Shown here piece by piece: positions 51,321 through 60,913 of a stretch of 64,000 nucleotides of DNA (within the stretch, counting starts at the first letter, position 1; each line of letters starts with the position of its first letter). The translations under genes were made by a program, and so were the position numbers. Source of the DNA: Lachnospiraceae bacterium (GTDB lineage: Bacteria > Bacillota > Clostridia > Lachnospirales > Lachnospiraceae); the NCBI GenBank assembly GCA_016287675.1, contig JAEFAR010000003.1, positions 1 through 64,000 of the forward strand. Direction: 5' to 3'. A model generated the notes under the pieces. The model ran no database searches, was not told where the DNA came from, and worked only from the letters and a program-made list of their open reading frames with translations.

Positions 51321-54300
51321 TTATTTTTCTATTCTGAGTGTCTTTATCTCAAAAGGTGTGAAATTAAGCGTAAGCTCACCATTGTCCGCAAAGACCTCTT
51401 CCTCCTTGTTCTCAAGAAGATCGCAAAGCCAGATCTTCCTGCCCCTGATCATTTCACCCTCAATCCTTGTCGTACAGGTCGTTCTGTACGCTTCATAAAG
51501 TCTGACGACAAGATCTCCGCTCCTGTCATCCGCAGTCTTTACCGCTTCGACGGTAACTGCCTTTTCGGAGACGCGAAGCTCCTGCTTTTCTTCACAGCTT
51601 CCCTTCTTAAATACGGGTGCAATGTTAAAGCGATAGCCTTCTTCGACCACATCGCTCTCTTCGAAGCTTCCCGCCCATCCCATAAAGCCGTAGGAGAAGG
51701 AATGCTTCCTGTTGTCGGCTCTCATTTCGGGTGATGCGGCTGCGGTAAGGAGCGTGAGTTCAAGCGTGGAATCCTTCATTCCGATGCCGTACTTGCAGTC
51801 GTTCAGGACCGCAGCTCCGTGCGAACCGTCGCAAAGCGCACTGTATCTGTGGTTGCAGACTTCAAATTTATCCTTGTCACCGAGTCTCGAACGGTGTGTG
51901 GGTCTCTTCACAAAGCCGAACTGGATCTCGTTAATGCCCTCTGTAGCAAGCACGTTCACAGGGAACGAAGCCTTCAGGATCCTGTGGAGTTCCTTCCAGT
52001 CGATGTCCGTGTCGATCCTTACGACCTTGTCTCCTTCCGTAAGTGACAGCGTCTGCCTGAACTCGGAAACTCCGATCTTTCCGCTTACGGAAAGCTTCAC
52101 TGTGAGTCCCTCGCTTCTTTCGATTGCAACAACCACGTCTCTTGCTCCGTCGCATTCCTGAACCTCGTAATTCGAATCGATGTCCCATGCGTCAAAGAGT
52201 CTGGGTGTGCTCTTAAAGAGCCTGAGCCTGTTCATGGGCGCCTTTGCGTACTCCATGCCGTTTTCCTTTAATACATAGGAAACGATCTCGCCGTTCTTGT
52301 TCACAAGGACGCTCACCTTATCGTTTTCCAGCCTGAAGCCGTCATTGCCTGCATATGCACGCGCGACAGCCTCTGCTTTTAATGCTTTCGCCGAAGGGAT
52401 GAGGGTTACGTTTCCGAATGCGGGTACGGTCACGCTTGCTTCAAGTCTGCCGTCTTTTTCAAAGCACGTAACGCCCTTTCCTTCTGCCGTTTCAGCTCCG
52501 TTTTTGAAGTTTTCGGGCAGTGTGAAGGTAACTTTTCTGTCTCTCGAAAGTGAGTTGAAGACCGTGATCCCTTCGGAATCTTTCACAAATCTTCCCGCAA
52601 GATCTTCGATCCTCTCTTCGATCCTTTGAAGGAGCTTTGCAAATTCGGCTTCGACATACTCGTAAGCTTCTTTTATGGAAGATCCGGGAAGAATGTCATG
52701 GAACTGGAATGTCAGAAGTTCCTTCCACATTTCCTCGATCTCGTCATCAAGTTCATTTTTCATGATGCCTTCGGAGATCGCTCTTGAATAGAGCATTTCA
52801 AGCTCTCTCAGCTTTTTCTCCGTCGTGCGGTTAAACTTCTTCACAGCCGCCTGAGAAGTGTAGGTTCCTCTGTGTGCGGTGAAGTAAAGCTCTCCGTCCC
52901 ATGTTTCCTTAGGCCCTCCGAGCTTGTCCATTTCTTCAAAGAATTCGACGGGAGACGCCATCTCGACTTTGACGCTGCCTTCAAGATCCTTCTGCCTGAG
53001 AGCATATTCAATGTGGTCACGTGCGGGACCGCCGCCTCCGTCTCCGTAGCCGAAGGGGATGAGGAAGCCTTCGAGGTTTCTTGCCTGTCTGCGTTCTTTC
53101 CATGTCCTGTTGAGGGATTCCGGATGAGTCTCGTAGCCGTAGCTTGTGGGAAGGAAAGTTGTGATCTCGCTTCCGTCCATACCGCGCCACCTGAAATAAT
53201 GATAAGGGAATTCCTCTCCTTCGTTGTACGTCCAGAAGATCTTCTGTGTAACGAGGTACTTTACGCCTGTTTTCTTAAGGATCTGAGGAAGCACGGCACT
53301 GTATCCGAAGGTATCGGGAAGCCAGAGCGTCTCGCTGTCTGTTCCGAGTACTTCTTTATAATATTTCTTTCCGTAAAGCACCTGACGTACAAGTGCCTCA
53401 CCGCCGCTCATGTTCGTATCGGGCTCGACCCACATGGCACCGTCCGCTATCCACTGCCCCGTCTTTATCTTTTCTTTGATCCTCTCAAAAAGCTCGGGAT
53501 AGCATTTTCTGCACATTTCGTACTCTGCGGGCTGGCTCTGGATGAACCTGTACTCGGGGTACTCGTCCAAAAGCCTGAGCTGTGCCGCAAAGGTGCGGGA
53601 AGTCTTCCTTCTTGTCTCTTCGATGGGCCAGAGCCATACAAGATCGAGATGAGCATGACCCATGGCAAAGAACCTGGGCACAGTGTCTCCGTTTTTCCTG
53701 GAGAGCACCTCCTTAAGTGCCTCTCGCGCCTGTCTGTAGCTTGCGATACGCTCTTCCCTGCCCTGTTCAAAGTCAACGATGAGCGTGAAGTTTTCAAGTG
53801 CCTCCGCGATCTTCGCAGCGCGAAGGGATGTATTGTCAACGACCTTAAGAAGGCTTCTTAAGGTCATGACATCCATGTAAAGCTGATAGCAGTCTTCGTT
53901 CCAGATGCCGTAGGTGCACTTTCCGAGTGTGCATCTGTCCTCACGTTCTTTGATCTCGTAAAGTCCGGGAAGGACCGGTCCCGTGCAGCAGCCGCCAAGT
54001 TCGGATTCCGGGAAATCATGTCCCGCGTAGGTCTCCATAAGGATGTCAAATCTTTCTCCGGCTGCGGCGTTCTCCGTGAGTGCATTGTCGGAATAGAACT
54101 GATGCTTTGTGCCAAGCCAGCTTGCCCTGTAGGTTCCGAAGGATCTTCCGTTTACAAAAAGTGTGGATTCTCCGCCGGGTTCAAGATTCAGAACGATCCT
54201 CTTTCCCGCTGCCTCTTTCGGCATTTCGACGGATGTTTTGAACCAGGCATATTCCCTGTTCCTTCCCCATCTGAGTCCGGGCTTCGCGGGATTTACGGCC

Positions 54301-54446
54301 AAACGGGCCGCGTCTTTGGGTTCGATCCGGTCCATTGTTCTGAAGTAGGTCCATTCAAGCTCTCCGAGAGGCTCGTAGAAGTCCTTGGTCAAAGTGTGGA
54401 TCCAATGGTTCAGTCTGCCTTCCCATTCGGAATGTAGCATTTTCAT
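51321..54446 (-). CDS. GH38 alpha-mannosidase
   Basis: The 1041-residue, probably cytoplasmic enzyme shows the GH38 zinc-site motif GHAHLDLVWLWP (Asp268) and the catalytic nucleophile Asp378 in WLPDTFGYS. The N-terminal 240 residues form the beta domain typical of bacterial and type II GH38 enzymes, and the C-terminal domain is a large beta sandwich. GH38 enzymes remove alpha-1,2-, 1,3- or 1,6-mannose by retention. GGGGG precedes the ATG. It is the first gene of the GH38-GH125 unit and would trim side chains before GH125 acts on the backbone. Confidence 0.93.
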   Translation of the reverse strand: MKMLHSEWEGRLNHWIHTLTKDFYEPLGELEWTYFRTMDRIEPKDAARLAVNPAKPGLRWGRNREYAWFKTSVEMPKEAAGKRIVLNLEPGGESTLFVNGRSFGTYRASWLGTKHQFYSDNALTENAAAGERFDILMETYAGHDFPESELGGCCTGPVLPGLYEIKEREDRCTLGKCTYGIWNEDCYQLYMDVMTLRSLLKVVDNTSLRAAKIAEALENFTLIVDFEQGREERIASYRQAREALKEVLSRKNGDTVPRFFAMGHAHLDLVWLWPIEETRRKTSRTFAAQLRLLDEYPEYRFIQSQPAEYEMCRKCYPELFERIKEKIKTGQWIADGAMWVEPDTNMSGGEALVRQVLYGKKYYKEVLGTDSETLWLPDTFGYSAVLPQILKKTGVKYLVTQKIFWTYNEGEEFPYHYFRWRGMDGSEITTFLPTSYGYETHPESLNRTWKERRQARNLEGFLIPFGYGDGGGGPARDHIEYALRQKDLEGSVKVEMASPVEFFEEMDKLGGPKETWDGELYFTAHRGTYTSQAAVKKFNRTTEKKLRELEMLYSRAISEGIMKNELDDEIEEMWKELLTFQFHDILPGSSIKEAYEYVEAEFAKLLQRIEERIEDLAGRFVKDSEGITVFNSLSRDRKVTFTLPENFKNGAETAEGKGVTCFEKDGRLEASVTVPAFGNVTLIPSAKALKAEAVARAYAGNDGFRLENDKVSVLVNKNGEIVSYVLKENGMEYAKAPMNRLRLFKSTPRLFDAWDIDSNYEVQECDGARDVVVAIERSEGLTVKLSVSGKIGVSEFRQTLSLTEGDKVVRIDTDIDWKELHRILKASFPVNVLATEGINEIQFGFVKRPTHRSRLGDKDKFEVCNHRYSALCDGSHGAAVLNDCKYGIGMKDSTLELTLLTAAASPEMRADNRKHSFSYGFMGWAGSFEESDVVEEGYRFNIAPVFKKGSCEEKQELRVSEKAVTVEAVKTADDRSGDLVVRLYEAYRTTCTTRIEGEMIRGRKIWLCDLLENKEEEVFADNGELTLNFTPFEIKTLRIEK

Positions 54447-54533
54447 TGCAGTACCCCCTGTATCATAGGTTTTATATAATTATCAATTATGTCCATATTT
54501 TGGGTCTTTAAGGCATAGTTTTTTGTTGATAAT

Positions 54534-54562
54534 ATATTACACGTTATATAATAATATGTCAA
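54534..54562 (-). promoter_or_regulatory. Promoter of GH38-GH125
   Basis: On the minus strand TTGACA and TAATAT are 17 bases apart. The shared element CATATCATTTAAAAAGG lies upstream at 54576-54592 in the opposite orientation to that at 49925-49940. Confidence 0.55.
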
Positions 54563-54586
54563 TTAAAAGATTTGTCATATCATTTA

Positions 54587-54622
54587 AAAAGGGTCATCTC
54601 TTTTTCAAGAAATGACCCTTTA
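54587..54622 (-). terminator. Terminator of the kinase-ManA-DUF5054-GH76 unit
   Basis: AAAGGGTCAT and ATGACCCTTT pair around a 14-base loop and are followed by TTTAAAT on the minus strand. The hairpin's end overlaps the ATATCATTT element. Confidence 0.6.
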
Positions 54623-54681
54623 TCTTAAAGGCGGGAGTGCAGTTTCTGCCTTTAATTCGATATGTATTTTTGTTTCCGGGA

Positions 54682-56079
54682 CTATTTTTCGTTCTTGTGC
54701 AGATCCCCGGTAATGGTGTAAACAACGGACATTCCCGAAGGCTGGATGACTTCCGTGTCACGTCCCGGCTTGTCCCACCAGTCTCCCGTGGAGAAGAAAG
54801 GATCGTACTGTCCGTTCTTATCCTTTGTGGTGATGTTCACATCCAGAACCTCGTACATGTGTTCCATGAAGGTGTGAGTCTTAATGCCGCAGATCTCGTA
54901 GTACTTTGTGATGCCTCTGACAGCCCAGCCTATGCACCAGGTCTTAAAGATGGGATTACCCTTCATGACATAAGAAGAGCCTTCCTTTTTAAAGATGAGC
55001 TTGGATGCGCCCATGGCCATCTTGCCGGCATCAACGAGGTACTTTGAATCTCCCGTGATATCGTAAAGAAGGGATGTTGCGTAGATCAATGTTCCCTGAT
55101 CGTAAGCCGCGATCCAGTTGTCGACTTTGCCGTCTTCCGTGAATCCCGCATGGATCGTGTAATCTGCAGTCATCAGCTCGCTTTCTCTCATCCAGTTGTA
55201 AAGGAGCAGAGCCTTATCAAGGTAATCCTTGTTTCCTGTTTTCTGATAACCGATCAGATAACAGATGGTGATGGGTGCATTTGTGCATATGCCTTTTCCT
55301 TTGCCGTAGGTCTTGTCCCAGTAGATCCCTCCCCCGAGGACTTCCGTGTCGTATCCTGTCCAGAAGAAATCGAGGAGTTTCAGCGCATCGTCCATGTACT
55401 TTTGTTCGCCCAAAAGATCGTAGGCAAGGAAAAGCTGGTAGCAGATCCATGCATTGTCATCGTAATAATAATCTCCGGCAGTTCTCCATCCCGCATTGAA
55501 ATAGAGCTGGTTCTTGAACACACCCGCAGGCGATTTCACCGTCGCATTGTCCACGCGGTAGCCCTGAAGTCCGATGTCCAGAGCACTCTTGTACACTTTT
55601 TTGATCTCTTCGTTTTCGGGATCTCTCATGTAATTCTCGGAGAGAGCCTCCAAAAAGGAAGCAAAGGGCCAAAGACAGGCTTCCGCGTCATTGATCAGAG
55701 AAGTTTTGAGCGATCCGGTTTTAACGTTGTAATACTTGTCGATCGTCTCGTTCAAAAGCTGCATACCGATGTTTAAATACTTGTCACCGTAATCCTTCAC
55801 GTTCTCATCCTCCTGCGTTTTTTCATTCGCATTTGTATCTGTTTTGGTATTGGAATCTGTGTTTGAGTTTGTATTGGTATTGGTATTGGTATTTGTACCT
55901 GTATTGCTGCTCGTATTTGTTTCCGCTTTGCGCGTTGGAACCGGCGTGTTTTTGGGAATGTCTGCTTCGATCTTTCCCCCGTTTTCTTTAACTGCGCTTT
56001 CCCCGGCTCCCGCGCAGCCGCCCGCCGAAAGCAGGACGGCAAGCATCATAGCGCAAACCCTCATTGTTCTCTTCTTCAC
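54682..56079 (-). CDS. GH76 alpha-1,6-mannanase lipoprotein
   Basis: The 466-residue lipoprotein has a signal ending SAGGC (Cys22), then a low-complexity Asn/Thr linker (about 53-86, mostly NT repeats) built from six-base repeats, and a GH76 domain with the catalytic pair Asp207-Asp208 in YYYDDNAW. I chose a GTG start (56077-56079) because GGAG lies seven bases before it; the longer frame starts with TTG and has no site. It is the last gene of the kinase-ManA-DUF5054 unit. A paralogue of the other GH76 gene, only distantly similar. Confidence 0.88.
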   Translation of the reverse strand: MKKRTMRVCAMMLAVLLSAGGCAGAGESAVKENGGKIEADIPKNTPVPTRKAETNTSSNTGTNTNTNTNTNSNTDSNTKTDTNANEKTQEDENVKDYGDKYLNIGMQLLNETIDKYYNVKTGSLKTSLINDAEACLWPFASFLEALSENYMRDPENEEIKKVYKSALDIGLQGYRVDNATVKSPAGVFKNQLYFNAGWRTAGDYYYDDNAWICYQLFLAYDLLGEQKYMDDALKLLDFFWTGYDTEVLGGGIYWDKTYGKGKGICTNAPITICYLIGYQKTGNKDYLDKALLLYNWMRESELMTADYTIHAGFTEDGKVDNWIAAYDQGTLIYATSLLYDITGDSKYLVDAGKMAMGASKLIFKKEGSSYVMKGNPIFKTWCIGWAVRGITKYYEICGIKTHTFMEHMYEVLDVNITTKDKNGQYDPFFSTGDWWDKPGRDTEVIQPSGMSVVYTITGDLHKNEK

Positions 56080-56098
56080 CCTTCTTCTCCTTTTCAAT

Positions 56099-58171
56099 TT
56101 ATCTTATTTCAATCTCAAAATCAAAGGAATAATCATCCTCACTCCACATTTTGAAATTTGTTCCCCATTTGTTGTTGAAAAGGCAATAGGAAAAGCCGTT
56201 CTCTATCTTGGGGAGTTCTCTGTATTCTCCGTAAAGTCTTCTTCCTCCTATGGAGATCAGGGGAGCATGAATGTTTCTGACAGTTATCCTGCCATCTGCC
56301 CCCGCATAGTTCATTTCTTCCACGCAGTGCTGCATCCTGTTGCCGCCCTTTGCAACATCCAGAGGACTGATGCTTTCTCCTATCTTCTTCATCATCCATC
56401 TGTAGGGATTTTCAACATCAAACTTCATATCAAACCAGAGAGCCTCAGGCATACGGTTGGCGTCCTTATCCGTAAGACGGAGACTGCATCCGATCACGTC
56501 CTTTTTAAAGGTGTATACAATGTATCCGTTTCTCGGACATCCGTATTCCGAAGAAGCTCTTTCGTTGCTCTTTACCGTAAGATAGATCCTGTTTCCCTTT
56601 ACAAATGCCTGTCTTAACCCAAACTCATAATCTCTGTGCTCAAGTCCTTCCACGAATTCCAGCCCCGGCTTTGAAAAATCCCCCTCTGACCAGCACTGGT
56701 TCAAACGAAACTCCCTGTTATAGGAATAGTAGTTGTTTACACAGTCCTGTGCATTGTAGGTGGTGTAGCCAAGCCTGCCGAATGTTCCGTCGGTGATCTT
56801 CTTTTCTCCGTTCTTTGCAAGGTAAACCATCTCACCGGAGCCTCCGAAGGCCACTTCAAAGTCTCCGATCACGATGTGCTCGTAGGGGAAAATGATCTTT
56901 TCTTTCTCTGCAGCCTTAAAGAATTCGGGATCTGTGGTCTCCAGAGCCTTGACAGCATCTTCAGCCTCAGCTTTCAGATCCCCGGGGAGAGAGTTGATGG
57001 CATCGGTAATGTATGCCCTCTGCTCTTCATGGGAACTCTCATAAAATCTGTAGGATCCGGTAGTATCTCCGTTTCTGTATTTTTCAATATCGGAAAGAAG
57101 AACGCCTCTCATGTTCGCATTGCGGTTCGTGATCATGTCAAGGTTTGTCGCGTCATGCTCGCGTGCCGCATTAAAGTCCTTCTTTTCCCAGTTTGTAAAA
57201 TCCATAAGGAACTTCTTGTAGTCCAGTCCCCATGTATGCTCTGCCACAAGGAGCAGGTTCTGAAGGAAATCCCTGTAGTTTTCAGATGCCGTGTCGATCC
57301 TGCCCTCTTTTTTCCAGATGTTCTTAAGGCGTATAAGCTCTTTGTATCTGGAAACCTTTAAAGGATCGGACCCTACTCCGTGGATCCATGTGTCTCCGAT
57401 CTCTTCCTCTACCGCAGGGAGCAGATCCTTGTACTTTAACAACACCTTTGCGTATTCATCCATGGTGGATGCGACTATCTCCGCATTGGGATACTCCGCT
57501 GCGATCCTTGCCATCTCGGATTCGATGACATCGGGAGACTGAGGTCCGAGATTATCTCCTGTGTGGGCAAATTCCAGAACCTCGTCCATCCCTTCGAAAT
57601 AGCAGGGTGCACCGTAAACAAAGGAGTACTGCACCACAACCTCGTTGTCACCGCTTTTCCAGAGGAATGTTGTGGGAACGCCGGGAACCATGGAGGAAGG
57701 GTTCACACCGATGTGAAGGTACTTTTTGCCGTGTTTTGCCAGTGCCTTTACAAGTGCCTTTGTATGTCCCGGAACATCGGTCATCTTGGCTGCTATGGTT
57801 GTCTTTCCAAACATTCTGTCAAGATCATCCGACACGGAAAGATCGTAATCTAAAAGTTCCTCGTCCAGAAGCTCCGTGTGAGTGGTAAAGGAAAGGCCGT
57901 GCCAGCAGATGTCACCGCGCTCTATGCCTTTCTTAAGCTTTTCAATGTCCTCTTTCCTGCCGTTTTTAAGAGAATCCCTGATCAAAAAGGAGCCCACTGT
58001 CCAGATGAACCTCTTGTCCTTCTCCGTATTCAGTTCGGCAGCCAGATCCAGGGATTTCGGAATGTACCGTGTCCTGTACTTCTCAAGGACAGTTCTTCCC
58101 ATTTCCGTAAATCCCACATCCAGATGAGTCTTGAAAACAACATGTACTTTTTTGATCTTTGTTTTATCCAT
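56099..58171 (-). CDS. DUF5054 protein, GH38-like putative glycosidase
   Basis: The 690-residue protein begins KKVHVVFKTHLDVGFTE: the His16-x-Asp18 pair matches the zinc-binding start of GH38 enzymes, and MTDVPGHTKALV (Asp132) resembles the nucleophile region. After about residue 300 it diverges from GH38. No signal peptide, so cytoplasmic. Encoded 20 bases after ManA and 19 bases before the GH76 gene. A role in cleaving an alpha-mannose or related linkage is inferred; the family has no clear biochemical assignment that I can name. Confidence 0.75.
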   Translation of the reverse strand: MDKTKIKKVHVVFKTHLDVGFTEMGRTVLEKYRTRYIPKSLDLAAELNTEKDKRFIWTVGSFLIRDSLKNGRKEDIEKLKKGIERGDICWHGLSFTTHTELLDEELLDYDLSVSDDLDRMFGKTTIAAKMTDVPGHTKALVKALAKHGKKYLHIGVNPSSMVPGVPTTFLWKSGDNEVVVQYSFVYGAPCYFEGMDEVLEFAHTGDNLGPQSPDVIESEMARIAAEYPNAEIVASTMDEYAKVLLKYKDLLPAVEEEIGDTWIHGVGSDPLKVSRYKELIRLKNIWKKEGRIDTASENYRDFLQNLLLVAEHTWGLDYKKFLMDFTNWEKKDFNAAREHDATNLDMITNRNANMRGVLLSDIEKYRNGDTTGSYRFYESSHEEQRAYITDAINSLPGDLKAEAEDAVKALETTDPEFFKAAEKEKIIFPYEHIVIGDFEVAFGGSGEMVYLAKNGEKKITDGTFGRLGYTTYNAQDCVNNYYSYNREFRLNQCWSEGDFSKPGLEFVEGLEHRDYEFGLRQAFVKGNRIYLTVKSNERASSEYGCPRNGYIVYTFKKDVIGCSLRLTDKDANRMPEALWFDMKFDVENPYRWMMKKIGESISPLDVAKGGNRMQHCVEEMNYAGADGRITVRNIHAPLISIGGRRLYGEYRELPKIENGFSYCLFNNKWGTNFKMWSEDDYSFDFEIEIR

Positions 58172-58191
58172 GTCTTTAATCTCCTATATAG

Positions 58192-59937
58192 TTAAGCTAT
58201 GGAAGCCACTATCATTTTTATCTCCGTGTCAAGCGGCACTATCCTGTATCTTCCCACAGAAGCCGGCACTATGGCGGTTTCTGCGTAATGGACTTCAAAG
58301 GCTTCGAAGGATCCGTCAACGCTTTCTATGAGAGCACTTTTTCCGTCCACAAGGTTCATCACATGAACCGTGTCTTTCATGGTCACTTCACAGGGAGCAC
58401 TCAGAGTGTATCTGACAGTGTCGATGAACTCTCTCTCGTGAAGCCCCGTGCGCTCCGCTTTGACGCCTTCCCTTTCTTCCACGGTCTTTTCCCTGTGTAT
58501 GAGCTGATCGTAGACAAAATCCGTGTCTCTGTCCCATTGGATGTTCTTAAGACCGTGCTCCACATGGATGGGTCTGGGCTTTCCGTCAAGTCCGATCCTT
58601 CCCCAGTCCCAAAGCTTGAAGGTGAAAATGTAGGGCGTTGCACTGATCTCAAGCACCATTACATCCTGCCCCGAGCAATGCACGGTTCCCGCAGGGATCA
58701 GCACGTGATCGTGCTTCTTTACCGGCACTTTGTTCACGTAATCCTCCGCCGGGAAGAGCATCTCTCCTTTGGATGAGCTTCTCAGATCCGCTGCCATTTT
58801 TTCCCTGTCTACTCCCCTCTTTACTCCCAGGTAGACGTAGCCCTCTTCTTTTCCGGTGTCCAGAATGTAGTAGCTCTCATCCTGTGTGTAATGCATCCCG
58901 AAGGTGTCCTGGATGTACTCAGTCAAAGGATGTACCTGTAATGAGAGATTTCCTCCTCCCACAGTATCAAGCATATCAAACCTGATGGGGAACTCTGTTC
59001 CAAAGCGCGCATGCACCCTGTTTCCGAGAAGTTCAACAGGCTTTTGGAGCACCACATCTATAGCCGGAAGCTTTACAACCACATTGCCGAATCTTACATT
59101 GACCGCATTTTCTTCCGGTACTCCGTCAAAACTCCAGGCGAAATTGACCGCATCCGGATCCAGCTCAAAATTATTCTGCATCCAGTGGCCTCCCCATACT
59201 CCGGGATCAAAGTAAGGTTCAAGTCTGAAGGGTTCGTTTGCAAAGCATCTCAAAGCCTCTTTGTATGCTTCTCCGGTTATCATCTTGGGATGATCCGGAT
59301 CCTCAGTCTCCAGAAGGTAATCTATGGCTCCGATGTTCCTCTTTTTGTATCTGTCGGCCATTCTGAAACCGATAAAAAAGCCTCTCTTGTATTTTGACAA
59401 TACGGGAGCATCGTAATTTGTATGGTTCCAGTTGGGAGCGCCTTTTCTGTATCTCAGCTGTATCTCCCATCTGGTGAGACTGCAGTAGACGTAAACATCC
59501 CCTTCTGCGATCAGACGTGTGCCGAATCCGATCAGGACCACAAGACCGCTTTCAGTCTCGTCGATCTTCTTTTTTATGGCTTCCAGTCTGTTTGAAACAT
59601 ACAGTGTCTCCACATTCCTGTGGCACATCACTCCGAAGACCCTGTCATCGGTAATAAAATCCGAAAACTCTCTTTCAAGCACTTCTTCAGGTTTTGCAGC
59701 CTCATTCATATCAAGGATGCAAGCGGGAGAAAGTCTTTTTGCAAGCCTTTTAAGCCCCTCCGTATCCACCCCCGGATAATAGTCAAAGCATAACAGTTGC
59801 TTGTTTTTCCCTGTTTCCACAAGCTTTTTTTGAAGTTCGGATGCTATGGTCTCCTCTCCTTCAAAAGCCTGACAGTCAAATCCTCTGACACTTTTCACGG
59901 GATGTTTGTCGTAATTTCCGTACTTAGCAAAGCCCAT
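58192..59937 (-). CDS. manA: Class I mannose-6-phosphate isomerase with long N-terminal extension
   Basis: The 581-residue protein has a ManA core (about 230-581): zinc-binding LQVHP (333-337), DESYY (353-357) and PAGTVHCSG (His420). The N-terminal about 220 residues (KQLLCFDYYPGVDTEGLKRL, VVLIGFGTRLIAEGDVYVYC) look like a nucleoside kinase-like domain without a clear P-loop. ManA converts mannose-6-phosphate to fructose-6-phosphate. The start is one base after the kinase stop codon, so the two are translationally coupled. Confidence 0.88.
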   Translation of the reverse strand: MGFAKYGNYDKHPVKSVRGFDCQAFEGEETIASELQKKLVETGKNKQLLCFDYYPGVDTEGLKRLAKRLSPACILDMNEAAKPEEVLEREFSDFITDDRVFGVMCHRNVETLYVSNRLEAIKKKIDETESGLVVLIGFGTRLIAEGDVYVYCSLTRWEIQLRYRKGAPNWNHTNYDAPVLSKYKRGFFIGFRMADRYKKRNIGAIDYLLETEDPDHPKMITGEAYKEALRCFANEPFRLEPYFDPGVWGGHWMQNNFELDPDAVNFAWSFDGVPEENAVNVRFGNVVVKLPAIDVVLQKPVELLGNRVHARFGTEFPIRFDMLDTVGGGNLSLQVHPLTEYIQDTFGMHYTQDESYYILDTGKEEGYVYLGVKRGVDREKMAADLRSSSKGEMLFPAEDYVNKVPVKKHDHVLIPAGTVHCSGQDVMVLEISATPYIFTFKLWDWGRIGLDGKPRPIHVEHGLKNIQWDRDTDFVYDQLIHREKTVEEREGVKAERTGLHEREFIDTVRYTLSAPCEVTMKDTVHVMNLVDGKSALIESVDGSFEAFEVHYAETAIVPASVGRYRIVPLDTEIKMIVASIA

Positions 59938-59938
59938 T

Positions 59939-60826
59939 TTATCTTCCTTCCGTTCTTCTTTCTATATGCTTGTACAGGCCGCTGATGGCCATTAAAGAAG
60001 TGTCGGTGATGATCTCCGTCTCAACTCCCTTTTCCTTGCACAAAGCTTTCACGTCGCTTCCAAAGTAGCAGAAGCTCTTGCTGATCTGACCGCCAAACAC
60101 CAGTCTGTCGGGTCTGAAGGAGACAATGTAGGGTTCAAGTGCCGCAAGCACGTCTTCTCCGAACAGCCGGTAGATCTCCATGCCCTTTTCATCCTTTGCT
60201 TCACAAAGTTTAAAGATCTCAAGCCCTGTCAGTTCTTTTCCCGTAACAGACTTCGAGATCCTTTTCAGACCCCTTACGGAAATGTACTCATCGATCTTTC
60301 CGTCCTTAAAGGGATCCTCATAGATCCAGCCGTCCTTTGGAGATCCGTCCTCCTCATTTTTAAGGACATTGCCGTCTTTAATGAAAGCAGTGCCCGTTCC
60401 CGTGCCTATGCACACGAACATGGTCTTCCCTTTTCCACGGCTTTCACCTTTAAAATAGGCTCCGAGGGCAAAAGACTCAACATCATGAAGGAAATAAAAG
60501 GGTCTGTCCGTTAAATGCGGTATCCTTTTTCTTATCTCCTCCGGAACCGATCTTCCGTATATATTTTCATATTTTCCAAGCCCTTTGATCAGGCTTATCC
60601 CGTTTTCATAATCAAAGGGGCCGGGAAACGCCATACCCAAAGCGGTGGGATACTCCCCCAGCCTGTTCGTAAAAGATCTGATCACTGATGCCATATTGTC
60701 AAAAACAGCATCGCATTCAGCATTGGAGTCGGCGTCAAAATGCTCGACGCTTCCCATCAGCTCTCCGCTCTCATCCACTGCGGCGGCTTTGATCTCGGTC
60801 CCGCCCACATCAAAAAGCAGTTTCAT
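59939..60826 (-). CDS. ROK-family sugar kinase, probable mannokinase
   Basis: The 295-residue protein has the ROK ATP-binding start LLFDVGGTEIKAAAVD, the catalytic region FYFLHDVESFALGAYF (with Asp in HDVE), and the second phosphate motif CIGTGTGTAFI. The zinc-binding CxCGxxGC motif of many ROK kinases is absent. Next to ManA, mannose is the likely substrate; fructose or glucose are alternatives. It follows the regulator gene, after a terminator, and has no clear promoter of its own. Confidence 0.88.
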   Translation of the reverse strand: MKLLFDVGGTEIKAAAVDESGELMGSVEHFDADSNAECDAVFDNMASVIRSFTNRLGEYPTALGMAFPGPFDYENGISLIKGLGKYENIYGRSVPEEIRKRIPHLTDRPFYFLHDVESFALGAYFKGESRGKGKTMFVCIGTGTGTAFIKDGNVLKNEEDGSPKDGWIYEDPFKDGKIDEYISVRGLKRISKSVTGKELTGLEIFKLCEAKDEKGMEIYRLFGEDVLAALEPYIVSFRPDRLVFGGQISKSFCYFGSDVKALCKEKGVETEIITDTSLMAISGLYKHIERRTEGR

Positions 60827-60861
60827 AGTTTTCTCCTAATCCCTTAACCGATTTTTGGGCA

Positions 60862-60898
60862 CAAAAATACCGTACGGAACCCAGATCCCGTACGGATT
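60862..60898 (-). terminator. Terminator of the regulator gene
   Basis: CCGTACGGGA and TTCCGTACGG pair around a short loop and are followed by TATTTTTG on the minus strand. Confidence 0.7.
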
Positions 60899-60913
60899 CC
60901 ATTTAAATTCGCA

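Noticed and set aside
52872-53861. 329-codon plus-strand frame antisense to GH38
   Set aside because: GH38 motifs on the minus strand are complete; the antisense frame is a by-product of codon bias.
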